64,000 nucleotides of DNA from contig JAJEKV010000025.1 in assembly GCA_021234155.1 (NCBI GenBank), forward strand, positions 6,427,310 through 6,491,309. The letters are read 5' to 3'. The position numbers and the translations under genes were made by a program. Below, piece by piece: positions 45,216-55,799 of this stretch. The notes beneath the pieces are model-generated. The model was given only the letters and a program-made list of their open reading frames with translations. It was not told the origin of the DNA and made no database searches. Every line of letters begins with the position of its first letter. The stretch's first letter is position 1. The stretch is from Isoetes taiwanensis. Taxonomy: Eukaryota > Streptophyta > Lycopodiopsida > Isoetales > Isoetaceae.

Positions 45216-46080
45216 ATGGAGGAGATTTTGACTTTATTACAGCAGGCCCAGCAGCTTGTTCAAGTATGCCAGCAGTTGCAGTTGGACAATAAAGAGCTTA
45301 TTAAGGAATGTGTTGCTTCACATGAATCTGCTTCTAGTTCTGGATTGAGGCTATCAGAGCCTAAGATCAGCCTGCCAAAAAAGTTTGACGGCACTCGGTC
45401 CAAGCTCCGTGGTTTTTTGAATCAGATCAGGCTTGTGATCCAGCTCCACCCTCATAGATATCCCACGGCCCAGAAACAAGTTGGGCTGATTAGTTCTCTT
45501 CTCACAGGGCCAGCCCTAAGTTGATTTGCTTTTTTATTGGAGAAAAGAGCCCCAGAGTTGCAAGATTTTCTTGCTTTCACTGCAGAGCTCGAGGCATGCT
45601 TTGGAGACACCGATCGTCAGTGCACAGCAGTCACAAAACTTTGCAATCTAAGGCAAGGCTTTCGTCCACCTTCAGTATACGCATCAGAATTTCGTCAAAT
45701 TGCGGTAGATACTGCCTGGGATGATGTTGCACTTCGAGATTGTTTCCGAAGGGGATTACATGAGGATGTCATAGATATGTTGTTGTCTATGGAGGATCCC
45801 CAAAGTTTGGAAGAAGCCATCATATTTGCAGTTCGATGTGATAATCGGCTCTTCGGACGTAGAAAAGAGAGATATAGTTAGGTCTTCCCAATCACACAAG
45901 CGCCTGTAGCTACGTCCTCCCCGGTGTCATCAGTAGAATCCAACAGGTCAGGACCTGAGCCTATACAGATTGATCGGGCAGTTTAAGGACCTTTATCTGC
46001 CGCCGAGAAGCAGCGTCGGAGAGAGGCTAACCTTTTGTCTCTACTGTGGAGGAGCTGGCCATATTGCTCGTGGATGCCCG
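45216..46080 (+). pseudogene. Ty3-like retrotransposon gag, decayed
   Basis: From ATG 45216 the frame reads MEEILTLLQQAQQLVQVCQQ (coiled-coil-like), KISLPKKFDGTRSKLRGFLN, LISSLLTGPALS, a TGA stop at 45522 where related proteins have Trp, then LQDFLAFTAELEACFGD, KLCNLRQGF, YASEFRQIAVD and RDCFRRGLHEDVID. After two more stops and a frame change comes a CCHC zinc knuckle, CLYCGGAGHIARGC (46036-46077). This is the capsid-plus-nucleocapsid plan of Ty3/gypsy Gag. No protease or reverse transcriptase follows. Dead copy. Confidence 0.85.
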
Positions 46081-49000
46081 GTGAAGCGCCCAAATCAGTC
46101 GGAAAACTTCAGGGGCTGGTCCGAGTAGTAGGAGTCTCTCGTCGGCTGGCTCCTTTTCTCAGACTCCTTCCACATTTCTTGACATGTTTATTCCATCGGA
46201 TAAGGTCAGCAAGGCATTCTTTATCCCTGTATCATTGAAATCGTTAAGAAACGCCACTATTTGTCCACTCCTCCTTACACCGAAAACCAACGAGTACACG
46301 AGCAAAAACCCGTGACCTCTAACTGTGCTCATACCCAAACTCTGGAATATGGCAAATGTCAACTCTACAGCCCCATCCATTTGCAATACGTAATATAGCT
46401 GAGCGTAGTTAAAAAATATACACCTAGAGACATAGCACGCTCGTCAAACATCTTCGGCCACACTCTTGCTATTTAAATTTCTAAACAAATGAATATAACA
46501 CTCAATCCTACTACATTAGATCACACTGGGAGAACTGTACCACACCCAAATGGAAACTTTATGAGGGCTCAAAAAAAAAATCTATTTCATCGGATGTTTA
46601 ATTCGGCTCATCGTCAAATGTACTTCTTGTCATTGAGAGCCCATCTTTAAGAGTTCTCATGATAAAGTTACAAGTTTTCAGAAGAGGGCATTTTTACGAC
46701 ATCAACTCTAAATGCCGAATCTATCAGCTCACCATGGTGTGATCTTAATTTGGTATATCAAAACGTATTCTATCAGGCTTCATAGATGAATTTGTATTCT
46801 ATCAAGACTTCATAGACGGGTCACCCAATCTAAAACACACAACATTCAAAACTAACACAAAATAAAAAACCAATCAAACAGAAAGCAGCCCGAGCAAACA
46901 ACACAAATGAAACGAACCAGCAAAATACCTATACTCGTCGATCAGGATACTCGACCTCGAAACAGACTCACAGAGCAGGACGATGGACTCACAGGCGCAC
47001 ACCAAATCCGCAGAGCACGAACATAGGTTAGATTCTAATATCTATTTATACTGATGATAACCCAATCGATTTCTCACACAAGCATGTTAACACATTCATT
47101 ACATACAACTCGGAGCCAGCTGAGCTATCAACCAACACTGTCATGCTTCCTTAATCAGTTTTTTCTATGACCTTGTCAAAAGTAGTCTTCACTAAATGGT
47201 CCATGCAGATTAAGAACCAAGTAATTGTGTATTAGTGACAGCATATGTGATGCATAAAAAGTTTTAAATTGGACAGACCATCCTTATCTTAAATGTATAA
47301 TCATTCTTTCAAGAATGGACAGTCTAGCTGAATGCAGGAGCTTAGGTATATACAATGCATTCTGACGCACATGTCAGAAAATACCAGATTGAAGCAACCG
47401 ATTAATTTTTAGTTATTGTAGGAATTGTGAAGTACCATAATCTTTTAAGGGGGAATATTGTTGGAAAAAAAATGCGACCAGAATGTTCTTTAAGAAAGTT
47501 ATCCAAGAATGAGCACGTTTTAGAATCCAAATTTAACTAGATTTACAAATCCCGCTAAAAAAAATAAGATAGTATCACTTTATGGAAAATCAGCACCAAC
47601 AAAAACTTGAAACAACTATAAATGCTTTTAGTTGAAGCGATCCCGGCTCATAGCACATTTTCATTTGCTTCTCTTCTTTAAGTTCCAGAAAAATAGATCT
47701 TTAGCATGATTCATCCAAGTGTTGATGCATTATCGACCATAAAACAGCAAAAGTCCAGAGAAACAAATTAACAGAGAAACAATGCTCAATATGAATAATG
47801 CTCTGAAGAAAAGCTAAGGAACGTTAGTTTTGCCTATATAGCAGTGTATCTTCTCCCATAAAACACTTGAGAGCTACATCTCCAAGTATCGTCACAATTG
47901 TACAAATGAGACACATTGCTCTGTTATCCCTGTGGATCTTCCAGGAACACAAAATTACTTCCGGTCTCCATAACGAAGAACAATATTCTGTCATTATAAG
48001 GAAACATTCAATTTGTTACAAAATCCTTGATAAGGATCCTTTGACAAAGCACTTGAATACGAAGCTTAAAATTAAAGATCTAGCAATCAAACTTATGTTC
48101 TCCCAAATGAGAAATGCAACTCTATTCCTCATGCAAGTATGGTGATCAATCCCCAAAAGAAAAACATGTCACTTATGGATGTAACAAAGCATAAAAGACT
48201 TGTAATCAGTTTGCAATATTGCCGAAACAAATGTTAAACTAAATTTTTAAATATCAGTAATAATTGTCAAGCACAGGCCACCCTGCAACATGATGAATTG
48301 GTGAATAAATTTGATGGATCATCGTAATGTGAAGAATGATCACCTGCAAAATTGGAAGCCTCCTTGTTTGTATGCTCATATAGCATGCATATGGTAGGAT
48401 TATACACTGCAAATCAAGCTCTGATTTAGCACACTATGTTAAATTGCTGATAACAAATTGTATCTAGTCTAAAGATGTGTCTAATGTTCTTCAGCACACA
48501 TCTTGCCACGAGCGGCGCCGCCAGGTCAGCTGGCAGCTGCCAGAAAATTTCAAGTGAGATTTCTCTTCTCAACAAAATTTCGCCTTCTATAGCGTGCCCA
48601 CATTGCTTTATGTACCACTCTGTAGCAATGGGCAGTTTCTAAATGAACTTATGGAGAGAGAACGTGGAATTTGATCAACTGCAAAAATGCAAGAAATCAG
48701 CCACGCATGCAACTAGAAGAGCAAGAGAAATATGATCTATGCACAGTGCTAGCAAATGGCCTTCCTTGCGAAGGTAAGGTAGCTTAAAGGTTACCCCAAA
48801 GAATATGGAAACATCTCAAACCAATTGCATAGGCTTGGGAAATTTAGAATCTCCTGCTTGGCTTTAAACTAACAGATTGGATGCAGCCATAAGATTGTAC
48901 TAAATCATTTGGATGGGAAAGGGTCCACGAATGTTGTACCTTCAATGGATTGCTGTGTGATCTGCTGGCTTACATTGCTGCTCATTTTAATTCAATGGAT

Positions 49001-49261
49001 TGTTATACACATGCCACCTGAGATGGATGCCACCTGAGATGGAATCTACTGGGACCAGACCACTATTCTTCACCATCCACAACAATAAACTGCTCCATTT
49101 CCTTCTAGATGAACTGCAATTCAAATGGTTAATCAAATGTAATGTGCTCAAAGCCAGGACATACAAAACATCTTGAACCAATATAGCACATCCCGACCGA
49201 ATATTGAATTCCAATAAATAATGTATGGCAAGCTCTACAATGTAAACCTGCCTCTATGATG

Positions 49262-49318
49262 AGGTAAAATAGACCCTTCGGGTCTTAGGTAGACGTTAAT
49301 AAATCTTTCTTTCTTTCT
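49262..49318 (+). mobile_element. Short 3' end of a microsatellite-tailed LINE
   Basis: CCTTCGGGTCTTAGGTAGAC, then GTTAATAAAT and (CTTT)n repeats the plan of the ends at 15280, 35655 and 62637: a GGACG(A/T)TAAAA-like word followed by a short tandem repeat. Only the last 50 bp or so is present. Confidence 0.5.
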
Positions 49319-49408
49319 TTGAATGGTAAACTGGCTCCTCAATCATAAAGACACAAATGTCTCCAACTTCCAATGACATGTAGAATCCATGCTGCCAATG
49401 ACAGCAGC

Positions 49409-49504
49409 ATGAATTCTTGTCCCAACATGTATATTGCTTAAACTGCCATATGCCTTCATGAATTCTTGTCCCAACATGTATATTGCTTAAACTGCCATAT
49501 GCCT
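49409..49504. repeat. 48-bp perfect tandem duplication
   Basis: ATGAATTCTTGTCCCAAC and its continuation to ATATGCCTT occur at 49409 and again at 49457. Confidence 0.9.
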
Positions 49505-50261
49505 TTAATGCAGCAAGCACGATGAGGATATCTGACCTCTCTCCAGGGCTTTCATGTTCTGTCATCTAAAGGTTAAGGAAACTAGTGATCAAGATCCATG
49601 TAACCATTTCAATGAGACAATTGGTTTCAGTGGACCTTAAAATTCCAAGACATAAAAACAAAAACGGAAGCTAACAATGAGCCAAACATTTAAATGGGCG
49701 TACCAGAATCCTATTCTTCGCAACACAAAGGATACAAAGGACACGGACTGCTAGTTTTCTGTACGAAAACATTGACTAATAGTACTTCAACTTATTTTCT
49801 GCTCAATCAAGAGGAAAGTGAGAAAATGGCTCACAAGTTTTCAACATATTATCACTGCACTCCATCAAACGAGATTTCAATGAAAAATAAAAGACCATGA
49901 TACACAAACATAAGCACATACAGATTTCATTATATTCATGACAGACCAATATACATTGTACAATACTGCTGATCATGGATGGTATCACCAATTTCGTCAC
50001 CAACAACTTCTGAAATTTTCAAACACCTCTTACACCTGCCTAGCTCGTCAATCTCATCTGCAGGAACAAAACATAAGCAACCAATGCACATGACGACTGC
50101 CACACGTACCAAATATAATTAGATACTCTTTTCCTCAATGGACTGACCACCCATAAGTTGACCAAAACCGCTCTAAATCGCCTGAAATTTGTTACAATCA
50201 ACAGATCCAAATGTCTCCTTCATGAGCCTGTGCCACAGCCAGGGTTCTTTGCACCAAGCAA

Positions 50262-50750
50262 CTAGAGAACGCCTCTAAATCCATCTCGGAAAGGCCACAG
50301 CTTTACACTTGGTTTTTTGTGCCAGAAAAATATGATAAGTGCATAAAGAGAAAATACTTCAAATGCTTGAGCTTCAGGGGTTGCATTGCTTCTCAACAGA
50401 CCTAAAATAAGATCATTATAATCCACGGATGACAGGCCTTTATCTACAAAACTTTGCCTGCTCATCCAGATCAAGGAGCTGCACAATGTGATGACCCAAT
50501 GGTATGAATTTCGGAAAACAAAATCAAGGCAGCTGTTAAAGCACTAACAGCATTGACTAACTATGCATCAAACTTATTTTTGGAACTTCAAGCACAAAAA
50601 GTAAGTTGTTAAATCATCATTCAGACGAAATAAGAAAATCACATCAGGCCCTCAACTACTTAGATTAACAAACTGCAGTTAGAAGACGCAGAAAGATGAC
50701 CTTGGACCAAATACTCTAAGACTTTCACCATGCTTTCAGCCTGCACAACA
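50262..50750 (-). CDS. Exon-like segments of an unrecognised gene
   Basis: On the minus strand, a CAG acceptor near 50741 is followed by AESMVKVLEYLVQG, and further on come LLDLDEQAKF and, in another phase, GLSSVDYNDLILGLLRSNAT followed by PEAQAFEVF. The amino-acid sequence looks like real protein. Phases do not join simply, so this could be a pseudogene or exons with unidentified partners. No family is proposed. Confidence 0.3.
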
Positions 50751-51093
50751 AGGTGCAGTTGCAAGCACCAAAATATAAAGGCATAAAGCGTATGATCATT
50801 TGAGACAGAATACTTTTGCCTTCAACCTGCTTACGTACATGTTGCAGTTGCACAATGAAACATATGACATTTCAATTGCATACAATTAAGTCAATATACT
50901 TTAAGGAAAGGCCGAAGGAAATTGCATCAAGCCTTCAGCCTTCTCATCTGCTTACTTTAACACCTAAACTCACCCTACTGGCCAAACAGCAGATGTATAA
51001 CTCTAATATGGGAAGAGAACCAAAACTGCCAGAGTATGAACGGCAGAAGATATATAGGTCTTCAAACCAATGATCTGCCGTGCAAGCAAATGC

Positions 51094-51616
51094 TTAGGTA
51101 AAGGTATTAGGTCTACTAGCCTTGAATGTTGTCTTCAGCTTCCTACTAGGAGCACGAATCTTGCGGAAAGTGAGGGGGAACTTGATTTCAGAATCATGAA
51201 ACTGCTTAGTATTTTCTCGCTTGCAGTCTTTAGCAGAAACACGGGCAGTCTTGATAATTTGAATGCAAGGGAACCGTACCCGATGACGAGATGCCATTTC
51301 ATCATACATCTGCTCCACTGCGCCGTTCAAGGTTATATCCCGATATTCCTTGTACATGTTGTGGTAACCAGTTCGACTCTGGTACCTCACCCATATACCA
51401 AAGTTCTTGATTGTTGTTGGATTCTTTTCAAAAATCTGCAACCCAAATCTATAATCAAACAACCATCCCGTTCTAGGAAAATAGTAGCGGACACACCTCA
51501 TTAATTGCAAGTATCTGGCCGTGAGACTTCTTTACTTTCTTCAGCTTCCTCAAGAAATACCTGAGAGAATAATTCAGAAATGAAGCAACTTTTGCAATGA
51601 AACAAAGGAAAAGAAA

Positions 51617-51653
<37 letters not shown>

Positions 51654-51864
51654 AGGCCACGTAGTTCTCACCAAAATTTAGACTTGGCTCGAACTTCGTT
51701 GTTCGCCCAAAGCTTCATACGGTAAAGCTTTGGCTGCTCTCCGCCAGGCTTTGGCAAAGCACGGCCGACGACTTGGTATTGATGGAACTGCCAAACAATA
51801 TAATCAGACAAAATGAGTACCAAGCAAGCAGAAACCACTGAGCGCCAGAGAATCGCACCCTCAT
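51094..51864 (-). CDS. RPL18A: 60S ribosomal protein eL20 (L18a), four exons
   Basis: Exons 51859-51864 (ATG AGG), 51672-51787, 51497-51560 and 51094-51435 join in frame to 175 codons, ending NTFT and a stop; all introns are GT-AG. The protein reads [113 protein letters not shown] and [17 protein letters not shown]. It is eL20, a component of the large cytosolic ribosomal subunit; plant members are about 178 residues. The first coding exon is only two codons, as in other ribosomal protein genes. Intron 2 carries a 30-plus A run. The gene looks intact. Confidence 0.97.
51619..51653. repeat. Poly-A run in eL20 intron 2
   Basis: An uninterrupted run of more than 30 A on the plus strand, that is poly-T in the sense of the gene, shortly upstream of the exon 3 acceptor. 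It may contribute to the pyrimidine tract of that intron. Confidence 0.9.
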
Positions 51865-51894
51865 CTTGCCGGAGCTGTCGAGAGCGGACTGAGG

Positions 51895-51922
51895 AAACCC
51901 TAAAACATTCCTAAAACCCTAA
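51895..51922. promoter_or_regulatory. Two telo-box motifs in the eL20 5' region
   Basis: AAACCCTAA occurs at 51895-51903 and again at 51914-51922, 30-60 bp upstream of the eL20 start codon. Telo-boxes are well-known elements in 5' regions of plant ribosomal protein genes and link their expression to dividing cells. Here they probably lie at or near the transcription start. Confidence 0.75.
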
Positions 51923-51984
51923 AAGAAAATATACACGCTTCCTTGTCATTAGGTACTAGGTAATTGCCATAACTCGGGCATTCC

Positions 51985-52062
51985 GGAGTGTAAAGGGCAC
52001 GGCGGCGCCGCTAAACTCGGCGGCGCACTCGCGGCCGCCGCGATAAATTTCTTGTATAAAGT
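51985..52062 (+). mobile_element. Possible Helitron-type 3' end near eL20
   Basis: GC-rich palindromic text (GGCGGCGCCGC, GCGGCCGC) is followed by CGCGATAAATTTCTTG and then TATAAA. The same plan, GCGCTAAATTCTTGTATAAA after a hairpin, occurs at 55725-55765, next to real Helitron coding text. The end word CTTG is not the canonical CTRR, so this remains a suggestion. Confidence 0.35.
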
Positions 52063-52122
52063 AAAGGGGTTTTCTAAGTGCCGCGATAAATTTCTTGTAT
52101 AAAGTAAAGGGGTTTTCTAAGT
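52037..52122. repeat. 43-bp perfect tandem duplication
   Basis: GCCGCGATAAATTTCTTG and its continuation to TTTTCTAAGT occur at 52037-52079 and directly again at 52080-52122. Confidence 0.95.
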
Positions 52123-52124
52123 GT

Positions 52125-53460
52125 CCTCTATTTGTTGAAGTTGAAGGGAAAAAGACACCAAAGATCTGATCAAATAAGCTAAATTGCATTTGTGGCATTT
52201 GGATGAAACGCTAAAATGCTAATATATCATGTCCATATTGTGCAATTTAGATGGGTGAGGAACTATTAAATAAATGCACACTTCCTTAGACACCTTAAAC
52301 TTCGTACTGGTAATAAAGCAAAATATATATATTATATAAAAGTCGTTCTAGCAACTCTTTTACGTGATGTATTCTTGCAACGCTTTGATGTGATGAGGCA
52401 TGTTTGGAGGTCATGGAGGCATGTCTGGAGGGCACGTAAAACAATCTGACTAAATATAAAATTATGTGAACCGGAAATATTTTTGGAATTATCTATATTT
52501 TCTGGCGAGGTTTTCCGGCATGCACTTAGAGTAAAATTAATTATGTGTGTTTTTAGAATTGTCCGACGTTTTTATTTCCGGCAACACATTGCCCGTAGCT
52601 TGAGAGGCCTATGCTTCCATCGCTGCTTCTTTCCCTCTGGATTTTGGATTTGCTGGCTTCTTTGTCCTGTTGTTCTGCGATAGTCCGCCCAGTTGCAATG
52701 TTCGTTTAAGAAATGTATTCTAGATGCCGTTTGAAAATTCTGCAGGGCTGCCCATGTGAAAGGGCAACTTTCTGGCCAGTTTAAGGCCGCCCATGCTAAC
52801 TCCATTCCGGCATTTCGTAGCTCCAAGCTTTCCTTCTTCTTTCGCAGTTCAATCGCCTAGGTTTTCTTGCCTTTTTCCCACCTAGGTTTTTGTTCTTGAT
52901 CCCAATTTCTAGCTTAAATTATTCTATGTCGATTTCAAACTTGCCTCTTCCTCGCCATGGCAAAAGAGCCTCTTGAATCTTGAATTGGGCAAATGTAGTT
53001 CTGGGTTCTATATCGCTGCAAGATCTTTGCGATTCTTAGCCCTGCTGATTATATAGAGATATAGCAGAAGTTGTAGGAGAGTCGTTGGGCATATTAAATG
53101 TCCTTTTCACGGCAACACATGGGCGTGCATTTGGAGTTGTGGCTATGATGTGATCGTTGCTTCTTCTTCTTCTTCTTCTTTGGATTTGGCAACACATGCA
53201 CATGGGGAAATTTCCACATTCATTACTCGACGATCCGTTTCAGTGCATATAATACGATGTTAGAAGCTCCCTTTTTATTTTCCTTCTTTCAGTTTTGTTA
53301 CTGGCTCTATTGATCGGCTTGCAGGGTATTTTTCGAGGTTCTGGCTTCAAGAGGCCCGAGGGCTGGCGTTGCAATTTATAAACTAGTAGGTATGCATTTT
53401 GTTGATCGGTTTGATGGCATCCACAAAATTTGTAGAAGCTAGTTTAATCAATAGCTGATA
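52125..53460. other. Anonymous DNA upstream of the PPR pseudogene
   Basis: No recognised gene. At about 52323-52340 the text ATATATATTATATAAAAGTC resembles plant Helitron 5' ends but lacks the leading TC. A (TTC)n run lies near 53160-53181. Confidence 0.4.
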
Positions 53461-53467
53461 CACGTTA

Positions 53468-54335
53468 ATGCCGCCGCGTATTCAAGCCAAAATCTCAGGC
53501 TTCACACAAAAATTTGAGCAGGAAGACATTAAGGCAGATAAGTTGAAATTATCTCAGACATGCTTAGTAGAAGAAGAAGTATTTGCCTGGGCATCCAAGG
53601 ATAGAAAATTGCACATAAATAGACGTATCATGCTTTTGAGTGGAATGACCAAGGACTTTTTAGGTGTTAAACGCATCCATCAGCAGATTTTAAAGGATGG
53701 CCTGAACAGAGATCTATTTCTGCAAAACATTCCTGCCCACATGTATGGCAAATGTGGTGAATTAGAAGAGGCACAGAGAGTGTTTCAGGAAATGGATACG
53801 CAGAATTCCTACTCTTATAATATCATGATTACAGCTTATATTGAGCATAGACATCTGAACCAGGCTATTGAAATTTTTGAGCAAATGCTTTGCCAAGATA
53901 TGATGTCATCTACAGCCATTATCACTGCCTATGCAAAAGATGGCTAGATTGAGAAGGCATTTTCGATTTTTCAGCAGATGCCTCATCGAAATTCATTATC
54001 TTAGAATGTCATGATTACAGCATACATTACATGTAGACAGCTAAAGACAGCCCTAAATCTCTTTGAAAATATACCTCAAAGAGATGTGACATCATGGAAT
54101 ATCATAATCTCAGGATATGCATAAGGAAGGACAGTTGAGGGAGGCTTTGGGGCTTTTTCAGAAAATGCCTACACGAGACATAGTTTCTTGGAATGCCTTG
54201 ATCTCTGGTTTTAACGAACAGGGCCAAATGAGTAAAGCTCTTCAGCTTTTTCATAAGATGCCTAAGAGAAATATAGTGTCCTCGAATGCCATGTTGACAC
54301 TTTATTCAAAATAAGGACGAATGGAGAACAAATGT
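53468..54335 (+). pseudogene. PPR protein pseudogene
   Basis: The plus strand reads KRIHQQILKDGLNRDLFLQN, HMYGKCGELEEAQRVFQEMD, YNIMITAYIEHRHLNQAIEI and, after a TAG at 53945, further repeats (NVMITAYITCRQLKTALNLF, DVTSWNIIISGYA), a frame change near 54120, and REALGLFQKMPTRDIVSWNA, LISGFNEQGQMSKALQLFHK, MPKRNIVSSNAMLTLYSK before another stop. These are about seven PPR repeats of the short S type with VSWNA-style ends, normally found in organelle RNA-editing or processing factors. No targeting peptide or E/DYW tail is present. It abuts Helitron coding text, suggesting capture or insertion. Confidence 0.85.
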
Positions 54336-54339
54336 CACA

Positions 54340-55495
54340 GCGGAACTCAGTATCCTTCCACACGTCACACACTTAGGTTCAGTCCTCAAGGGTGCATATG
54401 GCGCCAGCTCCGTAATGTATATAATATGTATTTAATTAACCTACCTCTGCCAAAGTCCAATCATCTAACCGATGATGACCTAGAGAGAATCTTGAAACGT
54501 CGTGAGTACCAACAAAATTACCAAGCTCGCAAAAGATTCAAAAACAATACATCTGCAATGGATATAAAAGAAACGCCTATTGAGTCAAAACCTTTAAGAT
54601 CATTATCGACAGATCCTACAATGCCACATGAGCATCAAACTTCTGCTACTGATTGTACTCTTAAAACAAGTTCCATGGGGATTATGATCAAGGATCAAAT
54701 CCCCATGGAACAACATGAAATCACGACAAATTTACCATGTCCTGTATCATCAAAAGCCACCAGCCCAAATGATCATTGGCATCATCAATTCAAAGCCATG
54801 GAACAACAGTCCAAGCTCATAGAGCATGAGCCTATTAAATGGAGTCGAACATGTCAAACATGCCAACTTCAACTTTTCAACACAGAAAGCCCAAGCTTTT
54901 GTTGCAATAACGGCCGTCGTTTACTTCCCCCTCTCGAACCACTTCCACCTAAACTCCAAGAATTATATTCAATACAAAAGTTTGCAACAAATTCACGAAT
55001 CATAAACAATCTTTTCTGCCTCACAGCACGGTGTTAAAGGTGACTTCGTAACCTTAAAAACACCGTCAGCTATCGCTATTATGGGCCGAACATATCATCG
55101 TCTTCTATCTGCAGATAACCCAAACAATACTTTGCATTGGTATATATATGATGATACGTATCGATATGCTATTGCTTCTGATAAACAGATTCCTGCTACA
55201 TGGGTGATGCAAGTTGCTACAATATTGCATACCATCAATCCATACATCGACCATGGACCATTCACAGACGACAACTTCCACTGCGACCAGCTTACTCAAC
55301 AACATTCAATAGCTGCCTAGGACTTACACTCGATAAAATAGTCCTCGACCTATGAACTGAAGTTTTTGCACATGGCCAATTATACATAGCACTCACTCGC
55401 GTCCGAAGAAAAAAAGATGTACTAATTCTACTCGATCCAAGCAACGTATCGCAGACTACAACAAACGTCGTATACACAAAACTCTTACCATAAAA
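54340..55495 (+). pseudogene. Internally deleted Helitron protein (Rep N-terminus joined to helicase C-terminus)
   Basis: The first frame (to 55037) has LTDDDLERILKRREYQQNYQ, a CQTCQ...FCCNNGRR zinc-binding pattern, LPPLEPLPPKLQELYS and SRIINNLF, all typical of the region before the Rep domain. The next frame (55039-55320) holds YHRLLSADNPNNTLHWYIYD, matching the YHR...LHWYIYD part of Helitron N-domains. Immediately afterwards come TLDKIVLDL, a stop, TEVFAHGQLYIALTRVRRKK (helicase motif VI) and TTNVVYTKLLP. The HUH nuclease and the helicase core are missing. It is a different Helitron family from the element at 8342. Confidence 0.85.
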
Positions 55496-55765
55496 AAAAG
55501 GTACGCAAAAAAAAAAAAAACACTCCACTCCACTCCACGCCGATGATATAGACAGCGCACCCTTGCCTCAAGGAACCGATGCTCTACCTATATCGTGGGC
55601 ACTGCATTAGCGGTTACACCAGGGTTCAAATCCCAGGAATGCTAATAAACCATAAAAGAGCAATTAACATTCAAGAGAATACCATCACACATACCCCAAA
55701 AAAAAAAAAAACCCCAGCAACAAAGGCGCTGGCTCCGCCAGCGCTAAATTCTTGTATAAATAGAA
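55496..55765 (+). mobile_element. Helitron 3' non-coding region and hairpin end
   Basis: After the helicase stop come A-rich tracts, then the perfect hairpin GCGCTGGC-TCC-GCCAGCGC near 55727-55745, followed by TAAATTCTTG and T. A tRNA B-box-like word, GGTTCAAATCC, lies at about 55622. Position and plan fit a Helitron 3' end although the last bases (CTTG) depart from CTRR. Confidence 0.5.
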
Positions 55766-55799
55766 TATAAATCTTCTGTTCTATTAATAGATAAATAGA

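Larger units (their letters stand above)
46090..50250. other. Four kilobases without a recognised gene
   Basis: Frames are short and scattered. Two small features stand out: a 48-bp perfect tandem duplication at 49409-49504 (ATGAATTCTTGTCCCAAC...) and a short LINE-like tail at 49262-49318. A tRNA-A-box-like word (TAGCTCAGCTGG, minus strand near 47118) lacks a matching B box. The rest is AT-rich intron-like or intergenic DNA. Confidence 0.45.

Noticed and set aside
47080-47135. A tRNA or SINE on the minus strand
   Set aside because: An A-box-like TAGCTCAGCTGG exists, but no B box follows at the right distance.
55570-55665. A tRNA gene
   Set aside because: A B-box-like GGTTCAAATCC is present, but no acceptor stem or proper anticodon arm can be drawn.
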